In this document: positions 8,601 through 16,841 of the stretch, piece after piece
Layout of the letters: every line of letters starts with the position of its first letter
Position numbering within the stretch: position 1 is the first letter of the stretch
Origin: Mycobacterium kansasii ATCC 12478
GTDB taxonomy: Bacteria > Actinomycetota > Actinomycetes > Mycobacteriales > Mycobacteriaceae
Length of the DNA: 64,000 nt
Direction: 5' to 3'
Assembly: GCF_000157895.3 (NCBI RefSeq)
Contig: NC_022663.1
Location: 1,488,001-1,552,000, forward strand
The notes under the pieces: generated by a model
The model's database searches: none
Seen by the model: the letters and a program-made list of their open reading frames with translations, nothing else
Told to the model about the DNA's origin: nothing
Translations under genes and position numbers: made by a program

Positions 8601-9329
8601 ATGAAGCGCTGGTCTCGCGCCGCTGCGGCGGCCGTGTCCGCCGTCGCCGCGACGGCACTCGTGCTCACCGGATGTTCCGGCTCAAACAAGGGCGCAGGCG
8701 GCGGGTCGAGCAGCCCGGCCAATGGCGACGCCGCCAGTACCGTCAAACAGGCTGCCGACGTCATGGCCAAGGTCACCGGGATGCACGTGAGCCTCACGGT
8801 GCAAGGCTCGGTGCCGAACCTCGCAGTGACCAAACTCGACGGCGACGTCTCCAACACGCCGCAAACCGTCGCCACCGGTACCGCGACGCTGGTCGTCGGC
8901 AAGAACCCGGTCGATTCGAAGTTCGTCTACGTCGACGGGCATCTCTATTCCGACGTCGCCGACCCCGGCACGTACGCCGATTACGGCAACGGTGCGTCGA
9001 TCTATGACGTGTCGACCCTGCTCGACCCGAATCGCGGCCTGGCCAAACTGCTTTCCGACCTGCAAAACCCGAAAGTGGTTGGCAGCGAGCAGATCAACGG
9101 GATCCCGACCACCAAGATCAGCGGGACGTCGTCAGCCGACGACATCACCACACTGGCCGGGGCGCGCCTGAGCCCGAAGGACGCGCAGGGCACACCCACC
9201 ACCGTCTGGATCGCCTCGGACGGGTCTTATCACCTCGTCAAGATCGAAATCAGCCCGGTCCAGAACGGGACCGTGACGATGACCATGTCCGACTGGGGCA
9301 AGCAAGTCACCGCAACCAAACCGGCATAG
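8601..9329 (+). CDS. lprA: LprA, LppX/LprA/LprG-family lipoprotein
   Basis: 242 aa from ATG 8601, placed six bases after GAAGGAG; the ATG at 8595 abuts that site and is less likely. The signal peptide ends in lipobox LTGC, giving a lipidated Cys near residue 25. The mature part matches M. tuberculosis LprA (Rv1270c): KVTGMHVSLTVQG, SNTPQTVATG, KFVYVDGHLYSD and a C-terminal SDWGKQVTATKP. The family has a half-barrel fold with a hydrophobic cavity for lipids or lipoglycans; LprA is a TLR2 agonist in M. tuberculosis. In that species it is next to Rv1269c, and here too a DUF4189 gene follows. Confidence 0.95.
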   Translation: MKRWSRAAAAAVSAVAATALVLTGCSGSNKGAGGGSSSPANGDAASTVKQAADVMAKVTGMHVSLTVQGSVPNLAVTKLDGDVSNTPQTVATGTATLVVGKNPVDSKFVYVDGHLYSDVADPGTYADYGNGASIYDVSTLLDPNRGLAKLLSDLQNPKVVGSEQINGIPTTKISGTSSADDITTLAGARLSPKDAQGTPTTVWIASDGSYHLVKIEISPVQNGTVTMTMSDWGKQVTATKPA

Positions 9330-9403
9330 CCGGCCCCAACCCGACATCGAGCCCCCTCTCGTTTCAGCATTTGCCGGACCACCGAACCTGGAAAGGAACC
9401 ACC

Positions 9404-9781
9404 ATGGCATTGACCGCTTTTCAACGCCGAGCTGCGGTTTCAGTGACCAACTTCGTAGCGGTGACGGCGATGATCCTCACGCTGGCGCCCGCAGCCGAGG
9501 CCGACGGGTACGTGGGCGCGATCGCCTACTCGCCGTCCGGAAAAGTGTTTGGCCGCACCAAGCATGCCCCGTCGAGGGCCGCCGCGGAGAGCGCCGCGTT
9601 GGGCGCATGCGGTTACTCCGACTGCAAGGTGCTCGTCACCTTCACCGACTGCGGCGCCATCGCCGAGAACAGCCGCGGTGATCATGCGGGCGGTTACGGG
9701 CCTACGCTGCTGGCCGCAGAGCAAGACGCCGCGAAGAACCTCGGTACCTCAGGGTGGATCGGGACCTGGTACTGCAACTAG
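9404..9781 (+). CDS. Secreted DUF4189 protein, copy 2
   Basis: 125 aa; ATG 9404 follows GAAAGGAA. The signal peptide ends at LAPAAEA near residue 37. The mature part carries the same pattern as the first gene of the window (VGAIAYSPSG, GACGYSDCKV, TDCGAIAE, TWYCN) with the four conserved cysteines but otherwise clear divergence. Copy 1 resembles Rv1269c more closely, while this copy has Rv1269c's place beside lprA. Unknown function; exported. The near-identical exporter repeat begins only 57 bases after its stop. Confidence 0.85.
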   Translation: MALTAFQRRAAVSVTNFVAVTAMILTLAPAAEADGYVGAIAYSPSGKVFGRTKHAPSRAAAESAALGACGYSDCKVLVTFTDCGAIAENSRGDHAGGYGPTLLAAEQDAAKNLGTSGWIGTWYCN

Positions 9782-9837
9782 GGGCTGCTGCGGTCGAGAC
9801 TCCGGGGCGGCATCGCACGCGCGCCCTGAAGATTGTC

Positions 9838-11802
9838 GCCGTGGGGTGGTGAGTGGTTTGGGGTTGTGGGGTGGAGGTGCCGGAGGCTGGGTATGGAGGG
9901 TAGGACCGAGGCGGTCGTGATGGATGTGCCCCGGTTGGAGGTGCGTGCTGGTGGGCGGGTCTGGCATGCCACGCCGAATCGGGTGTGGACGATTGGTCGG
10001 TCGGCTGAGGCTGATGTGCGGTTGGATAATCCGCGGGTGTCGCGTGATCATGCGGTGTTGCAGCCGGGCCCGGGGGGCTGGGTTTTGGTCAACCACAGCA
10101 GCAATGGGATGTTTGTCGAGGGCGCCCGCGTCGAGCGGGTGGCCGTTGCGCGGCCGGTGTCGGTGATGTTGGGGTCGGCGTCCTCGGGTGAGCTGGTGCA
10201 GTTGGCGCCGGGCGGGCGGCCCGAGGCGGCGGCGCCGCAGCCTGTGGCGGTGGTGGGTCAGACGACGGTGGCCCGCCCGCCCACGGCGGTGCATGCCATT
10301 GATCAGTTGGTGGTGACGATCGGGCGTGGCCCCGACAACGATGTGGTGCTCAATGATCTGCTGGTCTCGCGCCGGCATGCGATGCTGCGCCGTTCGGGCA
10401 GTCAGTGGGAGCTGGTCGACAACAACAGCGCCAACGGCACCTACGTCAACGGCACCCGGATCAGCCGGGCGCTGCTGGGGCCCAGCGACATTGTCGGCAT
10501 CGGTCATCAGCTGTTGCATCTGTCCGGGGATCGGCTGGTGGAATACGTTGACACCGGCGACATCTCCTATGAGGCCGCCAACCTGCGGGTGGTCACCAAC
10601 AAGGGCTCCAAAAAATCCAAGGTGTTGTTGGCCGATGTCAGCTTTGCCCTGCCCCAGCGCAGCCTGTTGGCGGTGGTGGGGCCCAGCGGGGCCGGTAAAT
10701 CCACGCTGCTGGGGGCGCTGACCGGGTTCCGCCCGGCCACCAGCGGCAGCGTGCGCTACGACGACCGTGACCTGTATGACAACTACGCCGAGCTGCGCCA
10801 CCGGATCGGGTTCGTGCCCCAAGACGACATCTTGCACACCCCGCTGACGGTGCGCCGCGCGCTCAATTACGCTGCGCGGCTGCGTTTTCCCCACGACGTG
10901 TCGGCCGCCGAACGCAACCAGCGCATCCAGGAGGTGCTGACCGAACTGGGCCTGTCCACCCAGGCCGATCAGCGCATCGACAGTCTGTCGGGCGGGCAGC
11001 GTAAACGCACCAGCGTCGCATTGGAACTGCTGACCAAACCCTCGCTGCTGTTTTTGGACGAACCCACCTCCGGGCTCGACCCCGGCTATGAGAAGTCGGT
11101 CATGCAGACCCTGCGCACGCTGGCCGACGACGGCCGCTCGGTGGTGGTGGTCACCCACAACATCGCCCACCTCAACATGTGCGACCGGCTGCTGATCTTG
11201 GCCCCCGGGGGCCGGCTGGCCTACTTCGGCCCACCCCAGCAAGCCTTGAGCTACTTCCACTGCACCGACTTCGCCGACCTGTTCACCCTGCTCGAACGCG
11301 ACACCACCACCGACTGGACCGCGCGCTTTTACGCCTCACCGCTACACGCCGCCGTCACCGCCCACCCGGCCCCCAAACCCGGCCCACCCCCACCAGCGCC
11401 CACCACCAAAGCCCTGGCCCAACAAAGCGCGCTGGCCCAATTCGCCATCTTGTGCCGGCGCTACCTGGCCGTCATCGCCGCCGACCGCCAATACTCGGTG
11501 TTCCTGCTGGCCCTGCCGCTGCTGCTGAGCCTGTTCGCCCACGCCGTACCCGGCAACGCCGGACTCTCACTGGCCAAAGCCATCGAAGAACGCTCAACCC
11601 AACCCTCCCAACTGCTGGTACTGCTGATCATCGGCGGCGCACTGATGGGCTGCGCGGCCTCCATCCGCGAAATCGTCAAAGAACAAGCCATCTACCGCCG
11701 CGAACACGGCATCGGCCTATCCGCCAGCGCCTACCTAGCCTCCAAACTCGTCGTCCTGACCGCACTAACCACCATCCAAGGACTCATCCTCGGATTCCTG
11801 GG
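9838..11802 (+). repeat. Long near-identical direct repeat, copy 2
   Basis: Partner of 5910-7874. The left edge is sharp: upstream sequences become unrelated within a few bases. The right edge lies in the membrane-domain coding region, where copy 1 has 30 more bases before identity resumes (7958 versus 11856). Confidence 0.85.
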
Positions 11803-12262
11803 CCCGGCGTTCCTGCCCGCACCGGACCAATCGGTCGTGCTGCCCTGGCCGACACTCGAGGTGGCGGTGGCCGTCGTTGCCGTCACCGTGGTCTCGATGA
11901 TCATCGGCCTGCTGATCTCGGCGCTGATCGGCAACGCCGATCGGGGCATGCCGCTGCTGGTACTGGTGGTCATGGCCCAACTGGTGCTGTGCGGCGGAAT
12001 GTTCGGGGTCAAAGGCCGGCCTCCGCTCGAGCAACTGGCCTGGCTGTCCCCGTCCCGGTGGGCCTACGCCATGGCCGCCGCCACCGTCGATCTCAACGAC
12101 CTGCGCCGCACCGCGGGCGGGGACCAGGATCCGCTGTGGGACTACAAGGTCAGTAGCTGGCTGCTCGCCGCCGGAGCTTGCCTGGTGCAGGCGATCGTGC
12201 TGGTGATGCTCATCGCTGTACAACTCAGGCGGCTCGACCCGCAACGCAAAGCCCGCAAGTGA
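9893..12262 (+). CDS. FHA-FHA-ABC exporter B (Rv1747-like)
   Basis: 789 aa. Residues 1 to about 636 are the same as exporter A apart from one Ser-to-Thr change in QTLRTLADD, so both FHA domains, Walker A/B and LSGGQ are intact. The copies differ in an extracytoplasmic loop (FLPAPDQSVVLPWP here, ten residues shorter), in a few residues around GMFGVKGRP, and in the last 60 or so residues. The differing parts are where substrate or partner specificity would lie. The second PknH-type kinase lies downstream on the same strand, separated by a small opposite-strand gene, so each exporter has a kinase neighbour. Confidence 0.92.
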   Translation: MEGRTEAVVMDVPRLEVRAGGRVWHATPNRVWTIGRSAEADVRLDNPRVSRDHAVLQPGPGGWVLVNHSSNGMFVEGARVERVAVARPVSVMLGSASSGELVQLAPGGRPEAAAPQPVAVVGQTTVARPPTAVHAIDQLVVTIGRGPDNDVVLNDLLVSRRHAMLRRSGSQWELVDNNSANGTYVNGTRISRALLGPSDIVGIGHQLLHLSGDRLVEYVDTGDISYEAANLRVVTNKGSKKSKVLLADVSFALPQRSLLAVVGPSGAGKSTLLGALTGFRPATSGSVRYDDRDLYDNYAELRHRIGFVPQDDILHTPLTVRRALNYAARLRFPHDVSAAERNQRIQEVLTELGLSTQADQRIDSLSGGQRKRTSVALELLTKPSLLFLDEPTSGLDPGYEKSVMQTLRTLADDGRSVVVVTHNIAHLNMCDRLLILAPGGRLAYFGPPQQALSYFHCTDFADLFTLLERDTTTDWTARFYASPLHAAVTAHPAPKPGPPPPAPTTKALAQQSALAQFAILCRRYLAVIAADRQYSVFLLALPLLLSLFAHAVPGNAGLSLAKAIEERSTQPSQLLVLLIIGGALMGCAASIREIVKEQAIYRREHGIGLSASAYLASKLVVLTALTTIQGLILGFLGPAFLPAPDQSVVLPWPTLEVAVAVVAVTVVSMIIGLLISALIGNADRGMPLLVLVVMAQLVLCGGMFGVKGRPPLEQLAWLSPSRWAYAMAAATVDLNDLRRTAGGDQDPLWDYKVSSWLLAAGACLVQAIVLVMLIAVQLRRLDPQRKARK

Positions 12263-12271
12263 ACCGGGCTG

Positions 12272-12496
12272 TCAGGCGTGCTTCACGACGAACGGGACCG
12301 CGCTGACGGCCAGCGAACCGCAGGAGAGCTGTACCGACAACAGCCGGTATCCGATGTAGTACACCCCGAAGGACCAGGCGCGTCCGGCGCTGGTACGCCA
12401 CTGCGCCGGGAACGTTGCCGCAAACCCGACCAAGGCGGTCATCAAGAACATGACGGCCACGCGGGTCTTCAAGCCGGTCCGGGCAGTGGTAGGCAT
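12272..12496 (-). CDS. Small membrane protein of unknown function
   Basis: 74 aa, running toward exporter B. The ATG (complement of 12494-12496) follows GAAGGGAAGAG at good spacing, which supports translation. One clear TM helix (about 13-28, VAVMFLMTALVGFAAT) and a second moderately hydrophobic stretch (about 40-70). I do not recognise a family. The rest of the 12263-12794 gap is its upstream region and the leader of kinase B. Confidence 0.55.
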   Translation of the reverse strand: MPTTARTGLKTRVAVMFLMTALVGFAATFPAQWRTSAGRAWSFGVYYIGYRLLSVQLSCGSLAVSAVPFVVKHA

Positions 12497-12510
12497 CTGT
12501 CTCTTCCCTT

Positions 12511-12534
12511 CTCGACAGCTGACTCGACAGCTGA
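12511..12534. repeat. 12-bp direct repeat upstream of the small membrane gene
   Basis: CTCGACAGCTGA occurs twice back to back (12511-12522, 12523-12534), immediately upstream of the ribosome site of the minus-strand gene. Each unit contains the palindrome CAGCTG. An operator is possible; no regulator can be named. Confidence 0.5.
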
Positions 12535-12750
12535 GGAGAGCTTCTGCCTACGCGCTTGCCGCATTCTTGCGGACTTCTTGGCGCCAACGGGCCCCGGGAA
12601 AGGATGTTCGCCGGGCGGGTGCCGGGGGGCGGGCTCCAAGCGATGCGCGACACGGTTGTCGGATCGCGGTACGGGAGCCGGTCTTCCGCCGGCCCTGGCT
12701 ATTCCGGGCCATTTCCTGGCCTCGCGGCTGACGCGCCTGGCTGACTGTTG

Positions 12751-12766
12751 TTGATAGTGTCTGCGG
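12751..12766 (+). promoter_or_regulatory. Shared upstream element of kinase B
   Basis: TTGATAGTGTCTGCGG, 28 bases before the kinase start, matches 3919-3934 at 14 of 16 positions. Together with the identical ribosome site it suggests that both kinases descend from one gene and may be transcribed in the same way. Confidence 0.35.
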
Positions 12767-12794
12767 CATCGCGGCGTGACCGGGAGGATCAGCG

Positions 12795-14792
12795 ATGAGT
12801 GACGCGCAGGGCTCGCGAGTCGGGTCGACATTCGGGCCCTATCGCCTGAAGCGGCTGCTGGGCCGCGGCGGGATGGGCGAAGTCTACGAGGCCGAACACA
12901 CGGTCAAAGAGTGGACGGTCGCGGTCAAGCTGATGTCGGAAACATTCAGTAAGGACCCGGTGTTTCGGGAGCGGATGAAGCGTGAAGCGCGCATCACCGG
13001 CCGGCTGCAGGAACCCCACGTGGTACCCATCCACGACTACGGCGAAATCGACGGGCAGATGTACCTGGAGATGCGCCTCATCGAGGGCACCGACCTGGAC
13101 CACATCCTTAAGCGCTTCGGCCCGCTGACCCCGCCGCGAGCGGTGGCCATCATCACCCAGATCGCCTCCGCCCTCGACGCCGCGCACGCCGCCGGCGTGA
13201 TGCACCGCGACGTCAAACCGCAGAACATCCTGGTCACCCGCGACGACTTCGCCTACCTGGTCGACTTCGGCATCGCCAGCGCCACCACCGACGAAAAGCT
13301 CACCCAGTTGGGCACCGCGGTGGGCACCTGGAAATACATGGCGCCCGAGCGTTTCTCCAACGACGAAGTCACCTACCGCGCCGACATCTATGCATTGGCC
13401 TGCGTGCTGCACGAATGCCTGACCGGGAGTCCGCCCTACCGCGCCGACAGCGCCAGCATGCTGGTCACCGCTCACTTGATGGATCCCATCCCTCAGCCCA
13501 GCACCCTGCGCTCGGGCATCCCCAAGGCCTTCGACGCGGTGATCGCGCGCGGCATGGCCAAAAAGCCCGAGGACCGCTACGCCAGTGCGGGAGACTTGGC
13601 GCTGGCGGCCCACGAGGCGCTCAGCGACCCCGATCAAGACCACGCTGCCGACATCCTGCGCCGCAGCCAGGAAGCCACCCTGCCCGGCCCGCCCACAGCC
13701 GTCGCGCCGCCGACCATGCCGGCCACCGGGATGGCGCCCTCGGCATCTCCGGCCCCCGCTCCGCCGGCACCGCGACCCGCCCCGCAACGCCAGCCACCGT
13801 ATTACCCCGCCGGGGCCGGTTCGGGGCCCTCGTCAGGACCTTCGGCGGGTCCCGGACAGCCGGGACCCGCCGGGGCCTCGGCGCCGCCCGGGCGGGCACC
13901 AACCCCGCCACCAGCCGCGCCCGCGGGCCAACCCTCGTGGGCCCCGACGAGCGGCCCGATGCCGGCCAGCCAGCCGACCCCCACCCCGGCGTTCTACCAG
14001 GGCGGCGGCTGGGGCGGGACTCCGCCGGGCACACCGCCGCCGCAGCAACCCCCCGGCCCACCGGCCTGGAATCAGGGGCAGCAGCCGTCGGCATCACGGA
14101 ACCGCAACCCGGGGCCGATCGTGGCAGCCGTCGCCATCGTGCTCGTCCTGGTCGTCGGAGGAGTGGGCATCTGGCTCGTCACCCGACCCAAGCCGGCGCC
14201 GCCGCCGAAACCGATCTCGGAGGACCGGCTCAGCGCGCTGTTGCTGAGCCCCTCAGAAATCAACTCCGTGATGGGCGCGTCGAACATTCAGCCGGGAAAG
14301 CCCATCACGTCGATGGACACTTCTCCGGTGACACTGTCGCTGCCCGACTGCCAGGCGGCCTTGTATACCAGCCAGGATCCGGTGTACGCCGGCACGGGTT
14401 ACACCGGAATCAGCGGTCTGGTGTCGTCGGAACCCGGGGACACCTACGACCATTGGGTCAACCAGGCCGTGGTGGCCTTTCCGTCGGCCGACAAAGCTCG
14501 CTCGTTCCTGCAGTCTGCGGCGGGCAAATGGAAAAACTGTGCGGGCAAGACCGTGACCGTCACCAACCAAGGCAAGACCTACCGGTGGACGTTCGCCGAC
14601 GTGGTCGGCAGCCCGCCGAAGATGACGGTCATCGACACCCAGGAGGGCGCTGACGGCTGGGAGTGCCAGCGTGCGATGAGCGTGGCGAACAACGTGATCG
14701 TCGACATCAACGCCTGCGGTTACCAGATCACCGATCAGGGTGGCCAGATCGCCGACCAGATCATCGCCAAGGTCAACAAGGAAACCAAGTAG
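12795..14792 (+). CDS. pknH: PknH, transmembrane Ser/Thr protein kinase (kinase B)
   Basis: 665 aa (M. tuberculosis PknH has 626; the Pro/Gly/Ala linker here is longer). Kinase domain about 15-275 with Lys45, Asp139 in HRDVKPQN, DFG and Thr170/Thr174. Long Pro-rich juxtamembrane segment (about 290-430), single TM helix (about 437-458), then the PknH_C sensor: LLLSPSEINSVMG, PITSMDTSPV and four conserved cysteines (DCQAA, NCAGK, ECQRA, ACGYQ) that form two disulfides in the known structure. In M. tuberculosis PknH phosphorylates EmbR and links outside signals to arabinan synthesis. It is the true pknH by its sensor domain and by its position beside the Rv1265 homologue. Confidence 0.95.
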   Translation: MSDAQGSRVGSTFGPYRLKRLLGRGGMGEVYEAEHTVKEWTVAVKLMSETFSKDPVFRERMKREARITGRLQEPHVVPIHDYGEIDGQMYLEMRLIEGTDLDHILKRFGPLTPPRAVAIITQIASALDAAHAAGVMHRDVKPQNILVTRDDFAYLVDFGIASATTDEKLTQLGTAVGTWKYMAPERFSNDEVTYRADIYALACVLHECLTGSPPYRADSASMLVTAHLMDPIPQPSTLRSGIPKAFDAVIARGMAKKPEDRYASAGDLALAAHEALSDPDQDHAADILRRSQEATLPGPPTAVAPPTMPATGMAPSASPAPAPPAPRPAPQRQPPYYPAGAGSGPSSGPSAGPGQPGPAGASAPPGRAPTPPPAAPAGQPSWAPTSGPMPASQPTPTPAFYQGGGWGGTPPGTPPPQQPPGPPAWNQGQQPSASRNRNPGPIVAAVAIVLVLVVGGVGIWLVTRPKPAPPPKPISEDRLSALLLSPSEINSVMGASNIQPGKPITSMDTSPVTLSLPDCQAALYTSQDPVYAGTGYTGISGLVSSEPGDTYDHWVNQAVVAFPSADKARSFLQSAAGKWKNCAGKTVTVTNQGKTYRWTFADVVGSPPKMTVIDTQEGADGWECQRAMSVANNVIVDINACGYQITDQGGQIADQIIAKVNKETK

Positions 14793-14796
14793 GGGG

Positions 14797-15381
14797 CTAA
14801 TTCCCCAGATCGGGTCCCTGGGCGCGAAGGTCGTCCACCGCCGCCATGGCGGTGCGCAACTTGGCCAGCCATTCCTCGGTGTGCTCGCCGACCAGCCTGA
14901 CCGACCACGCGAGGGCGTCGGCGCGTGACCGCGCGACACCGGCGTCGACCAGCGTGTCCAGCACCTGACGCTCCGGTTGCCTCAGGCGGGTCATCACCGG
15001 AACCGCGATGTGGGTGAACAGGATCCGCTCGGTGCCGGTGCCGGAGACGACGTCCACGCCCCAGGACACCTTGCGTCCGTAGCGATCCTGCGCCTCATCG
15101 GCGATTCGCATCCGCTCGGAGCGAGTTTCCTCCCGGAACCGCGAGGCTCGTCCTTTCCCGCGTGCCGGACTCTGCTCCGTTCCGGAATCCTCTGGTGCGG
15201 CAAGCTTGCCGATCACCGTGATCTCCTCGCGGTCGACGATGACCGTGGGATCGCCGTCGAACCAATCTTCGGGGAGACGTCCGGCGAACCATTCGGCCGC
15301 ATCGCTGGCATCGGGTTGCTGGGCTTGCTGCCAGCCTCCGGGTCGCCCGTGCCGGTGTCCGTGCATATGGTGTACTTTCAT
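14797..15381 (-). CDS. Rv1265 homologue, possible regulator
   Basis: 194 aa, convergent with pknH with four bases between stops. Matches M. tuberculosis Rv1265, known as a cAMP/CRP-regulated gene induced in macrophages. Conserved blocks: AAEWFAGRLPEDWFDGDP, VIVDREEITVIG, YGRKVSWGVDV, and a C-terminal helical part (RQVLDTLVDAGVARSRADA, LVGEHTEEWL) that looks like a ribbon-helix-helix-type module; that last point is my inference. The N-terminus is His-rich (HHMHGHRHG). ATG at 15379-15381 has no clear ribosome site, so Met6 is an alternative. The upstream 40 bases are unusually AT-rich and palindromic. Confidence 0.85.
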   Translation of the reverse strand: MKVHHMHGHRHGRPGGWQQAQQPDASDAAEWFAGRLPEDWFDGDPTVIVDREEITVIGKLAAPEDSGTEQSPARGKGRASRFREETRSERMRIADEAQDRYGRKVSWGVDVVSGTGTERILFTHIAVPVMTRLRQPERQVLDTLVDAGVARSRADALAWSVRLVGEHTEEWLAKLRTAMAAVDDLRAQGPDLGN

Positions 15382-15412
15382 AATTACATGATTACACCGT
15401 AATAACTGTTAT
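15381..15412 (-). promoter_or_regulatory. AT-rich palindromic region upstream of the Rv1265 homologue
   Basis: Contains ATTACACCGTAAT (15391-15403; arms ATTAC/GTAAT) and ATAACTGTTAT (15402-15412; arms ATAAC/GTTAT), overlapping each other just before the start codon. In a GC-rich genome such a cluster suggests a promoter and operator. It does not match the TGTGA-N6-TCACA CRP consensus, so autoregulation or another factor is possible. Confidence 0.45.
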
Positions 15413-15678
15413 GGAATAAAGTTCGCTGGCGGTGAACGTCCAAGCCGCACGGGGCCCTGCTCATGCCATGGGCGGGCCGGAAGGCCATTGCTATCGGGTA
15501 ATGCGCAGTTGTATTTTTGGTAGCGAAGCAGGCCCGGAAGCGACCGAACTCAAGTGCCGGAAATCGGGGTGAGATCCGGCAGCGCAGGATCCGCGTAAGA
15601 CGGAGCCAGACGCCCCCGAGAGTCGCTCCGGGCCTGCCCATATGCGCGATGGCTAGTCCTCCGGGGCGGCCTGCCCGA

Positions 15679-16821
15679 TCAGGGCCGCCGGTCGCCGCCG
15701 TCGCCTCGACGCACCCGGAACAACTTGGCTTCATTCTTGATGCCCTTGAGGCGACGGGTGCCGGCGAATGACCACTCGAACCCCGCTCCGTCACCCACGG
15801 ACTCCCAGACGGAATCGGCGACCAGCACCGTGCCCGGCCGCGCCACCCCGGTGACCCGGCTGGCCGCGTTCACCGGACTGCCGAACCAGTCACCGGCCCG
15901 GCTCACCGCCATGCCGGACGCAACCCCTGCCCGCAACCGGGGAAACGCCGCATCCGTGTCGACGACCTCGACCAACTTCAGGACCGTGTCCAACAGTGGC
16001 ACCGGATCCGGGCAGACGAACATCACTGCGTCACCGATCGTCTTGATGAACCGCACCGGCGGAGCGGTCAGGTCACGCGCCAGCTCTGCCAGCCGGCCGG
16101 CAAGATGCCCCAGCTCCTCGGCCGACACCACCTCACCGAGTTTCGTGAAGCCGACGAGGTCGGCGAAAGCGACGGTGACCTGGCGCGCGCCCGGCAACGG
16201 CTTGCCGGCAGCTCGCTCACCGGCATTGACGGCCTCGGTTTCCATCATGTGCCGCAACTGCATGAACAGCATTTCCTGGATCATCGGGCCGAGTAGCGGC
16301 ACGATCCGGCTCACCAGCGCCTGCGACGCCTGGGCGATCTGCACCTCGGTGACCCCCGGACGCATGATCGCCGACAGCGCGGTATAGCGCATGACCTCCG
16401 CGGCGTGTGACAGGCCCTCGGCGAGAACCCGCACCACCATGACGATTTGATCGGGATTCAGCCCCAGCTCCACGAACCGCTGCGCGGTTGCGGCGGCTTC
16501 ACCGTCGGCTCGCATATGTACGGCCGCGTCCGGGTCGTCGACTCTGGCTAAACCGATGGCGCGCTGCACCCGCTGCAGCAGCGCGAGGTCGATGCCGTAG
16601 GTCTCGCTGATCTCGCGGGCGGATACGTACGTGCCGTCGTCGCCGATCAGCCGGCGGGTGGCCAGCAACAGCGGCGGGTTGGCCAACCGGATCTCGTCAG
16701 CGGTGATGCCCTGTTCGAGCAGCCACGCGATCAGCTCGGCGCGCTCCGCGCGCGCCGTACCGTCGAGCCCGTCGAGCAGATCGGCGATATCGCGGCCGAC
16801 CGGCTCGGGCACGTGTTCCAC
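15679..16821 (-). CDS. pH-sensor-type class III adenylyl cyclase (Rv1264 homologue)
   Basis: 380 aa. The GTG at 16819-16821 is chosen because GGAGG lies just upstream and the start aligns with Rv1264. N-terminal autoinhibitory helical domain (about 1-190), then the catalytic domain: metal-binding Asp in VAFADLVGFT, substrate Lys and second metal Asp in FIKTIGDAVMF, Asn/Arg in NAASRVT. All residues for cAMP synthesis are present. Rv1264 is inhibited at neutral pH and activated by acid. It lies 20 bases after amiB2, in a probable operon amiB2-cyclase, and upstream of the Rv1265 homologue, which in M. tuberculosis responds to cAMP. Confidence 0.93.
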   Translation of the reverse strand: MEHVPEPVGRDIADLLDGLDGTARAERAELIAWLLEQGITADEIRLANPPLLLATRRLIGDDGTYVSAREISETYGIDLALLQRVQRAIGLARVDDPDAAVHMRADGEAAATAQRFVELGLNPDQIVMVVRVLAEGLSHAAEVMRYTALSAIMRPGVTEVQIAQASQALVSRIVPLLGPMIQEMLFMQLRHMMETEAVNAGERAAGKPLPGARQVTVAFADLVGFTKLGEVVSAEELGHLAGRLAELARDLTAPPVRFIKTIGDAVMFVCPDPVPLLDTVLKLVEVVDTDAAFPRLRAGVASGMAVSRAGDWFGSPVNAASRVTGVARPGTVLVADSVWESVGDGAGFEWSFAGTRRLKGIKNEAKLFRVRRGDGGDRRP

Positions 16822-16841
16822 GGTGTCCTCCAGTGTCGTTG

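Noticed and set aside
9749..11260. Long minus-strand open frame opposite exporter B (and its twin 5626-6966 opposite exporter A)
   Set aside because: They exist in both copies only because the DNA is duplicated. Low-complexity His/Arg/Pro composition and no family signal.
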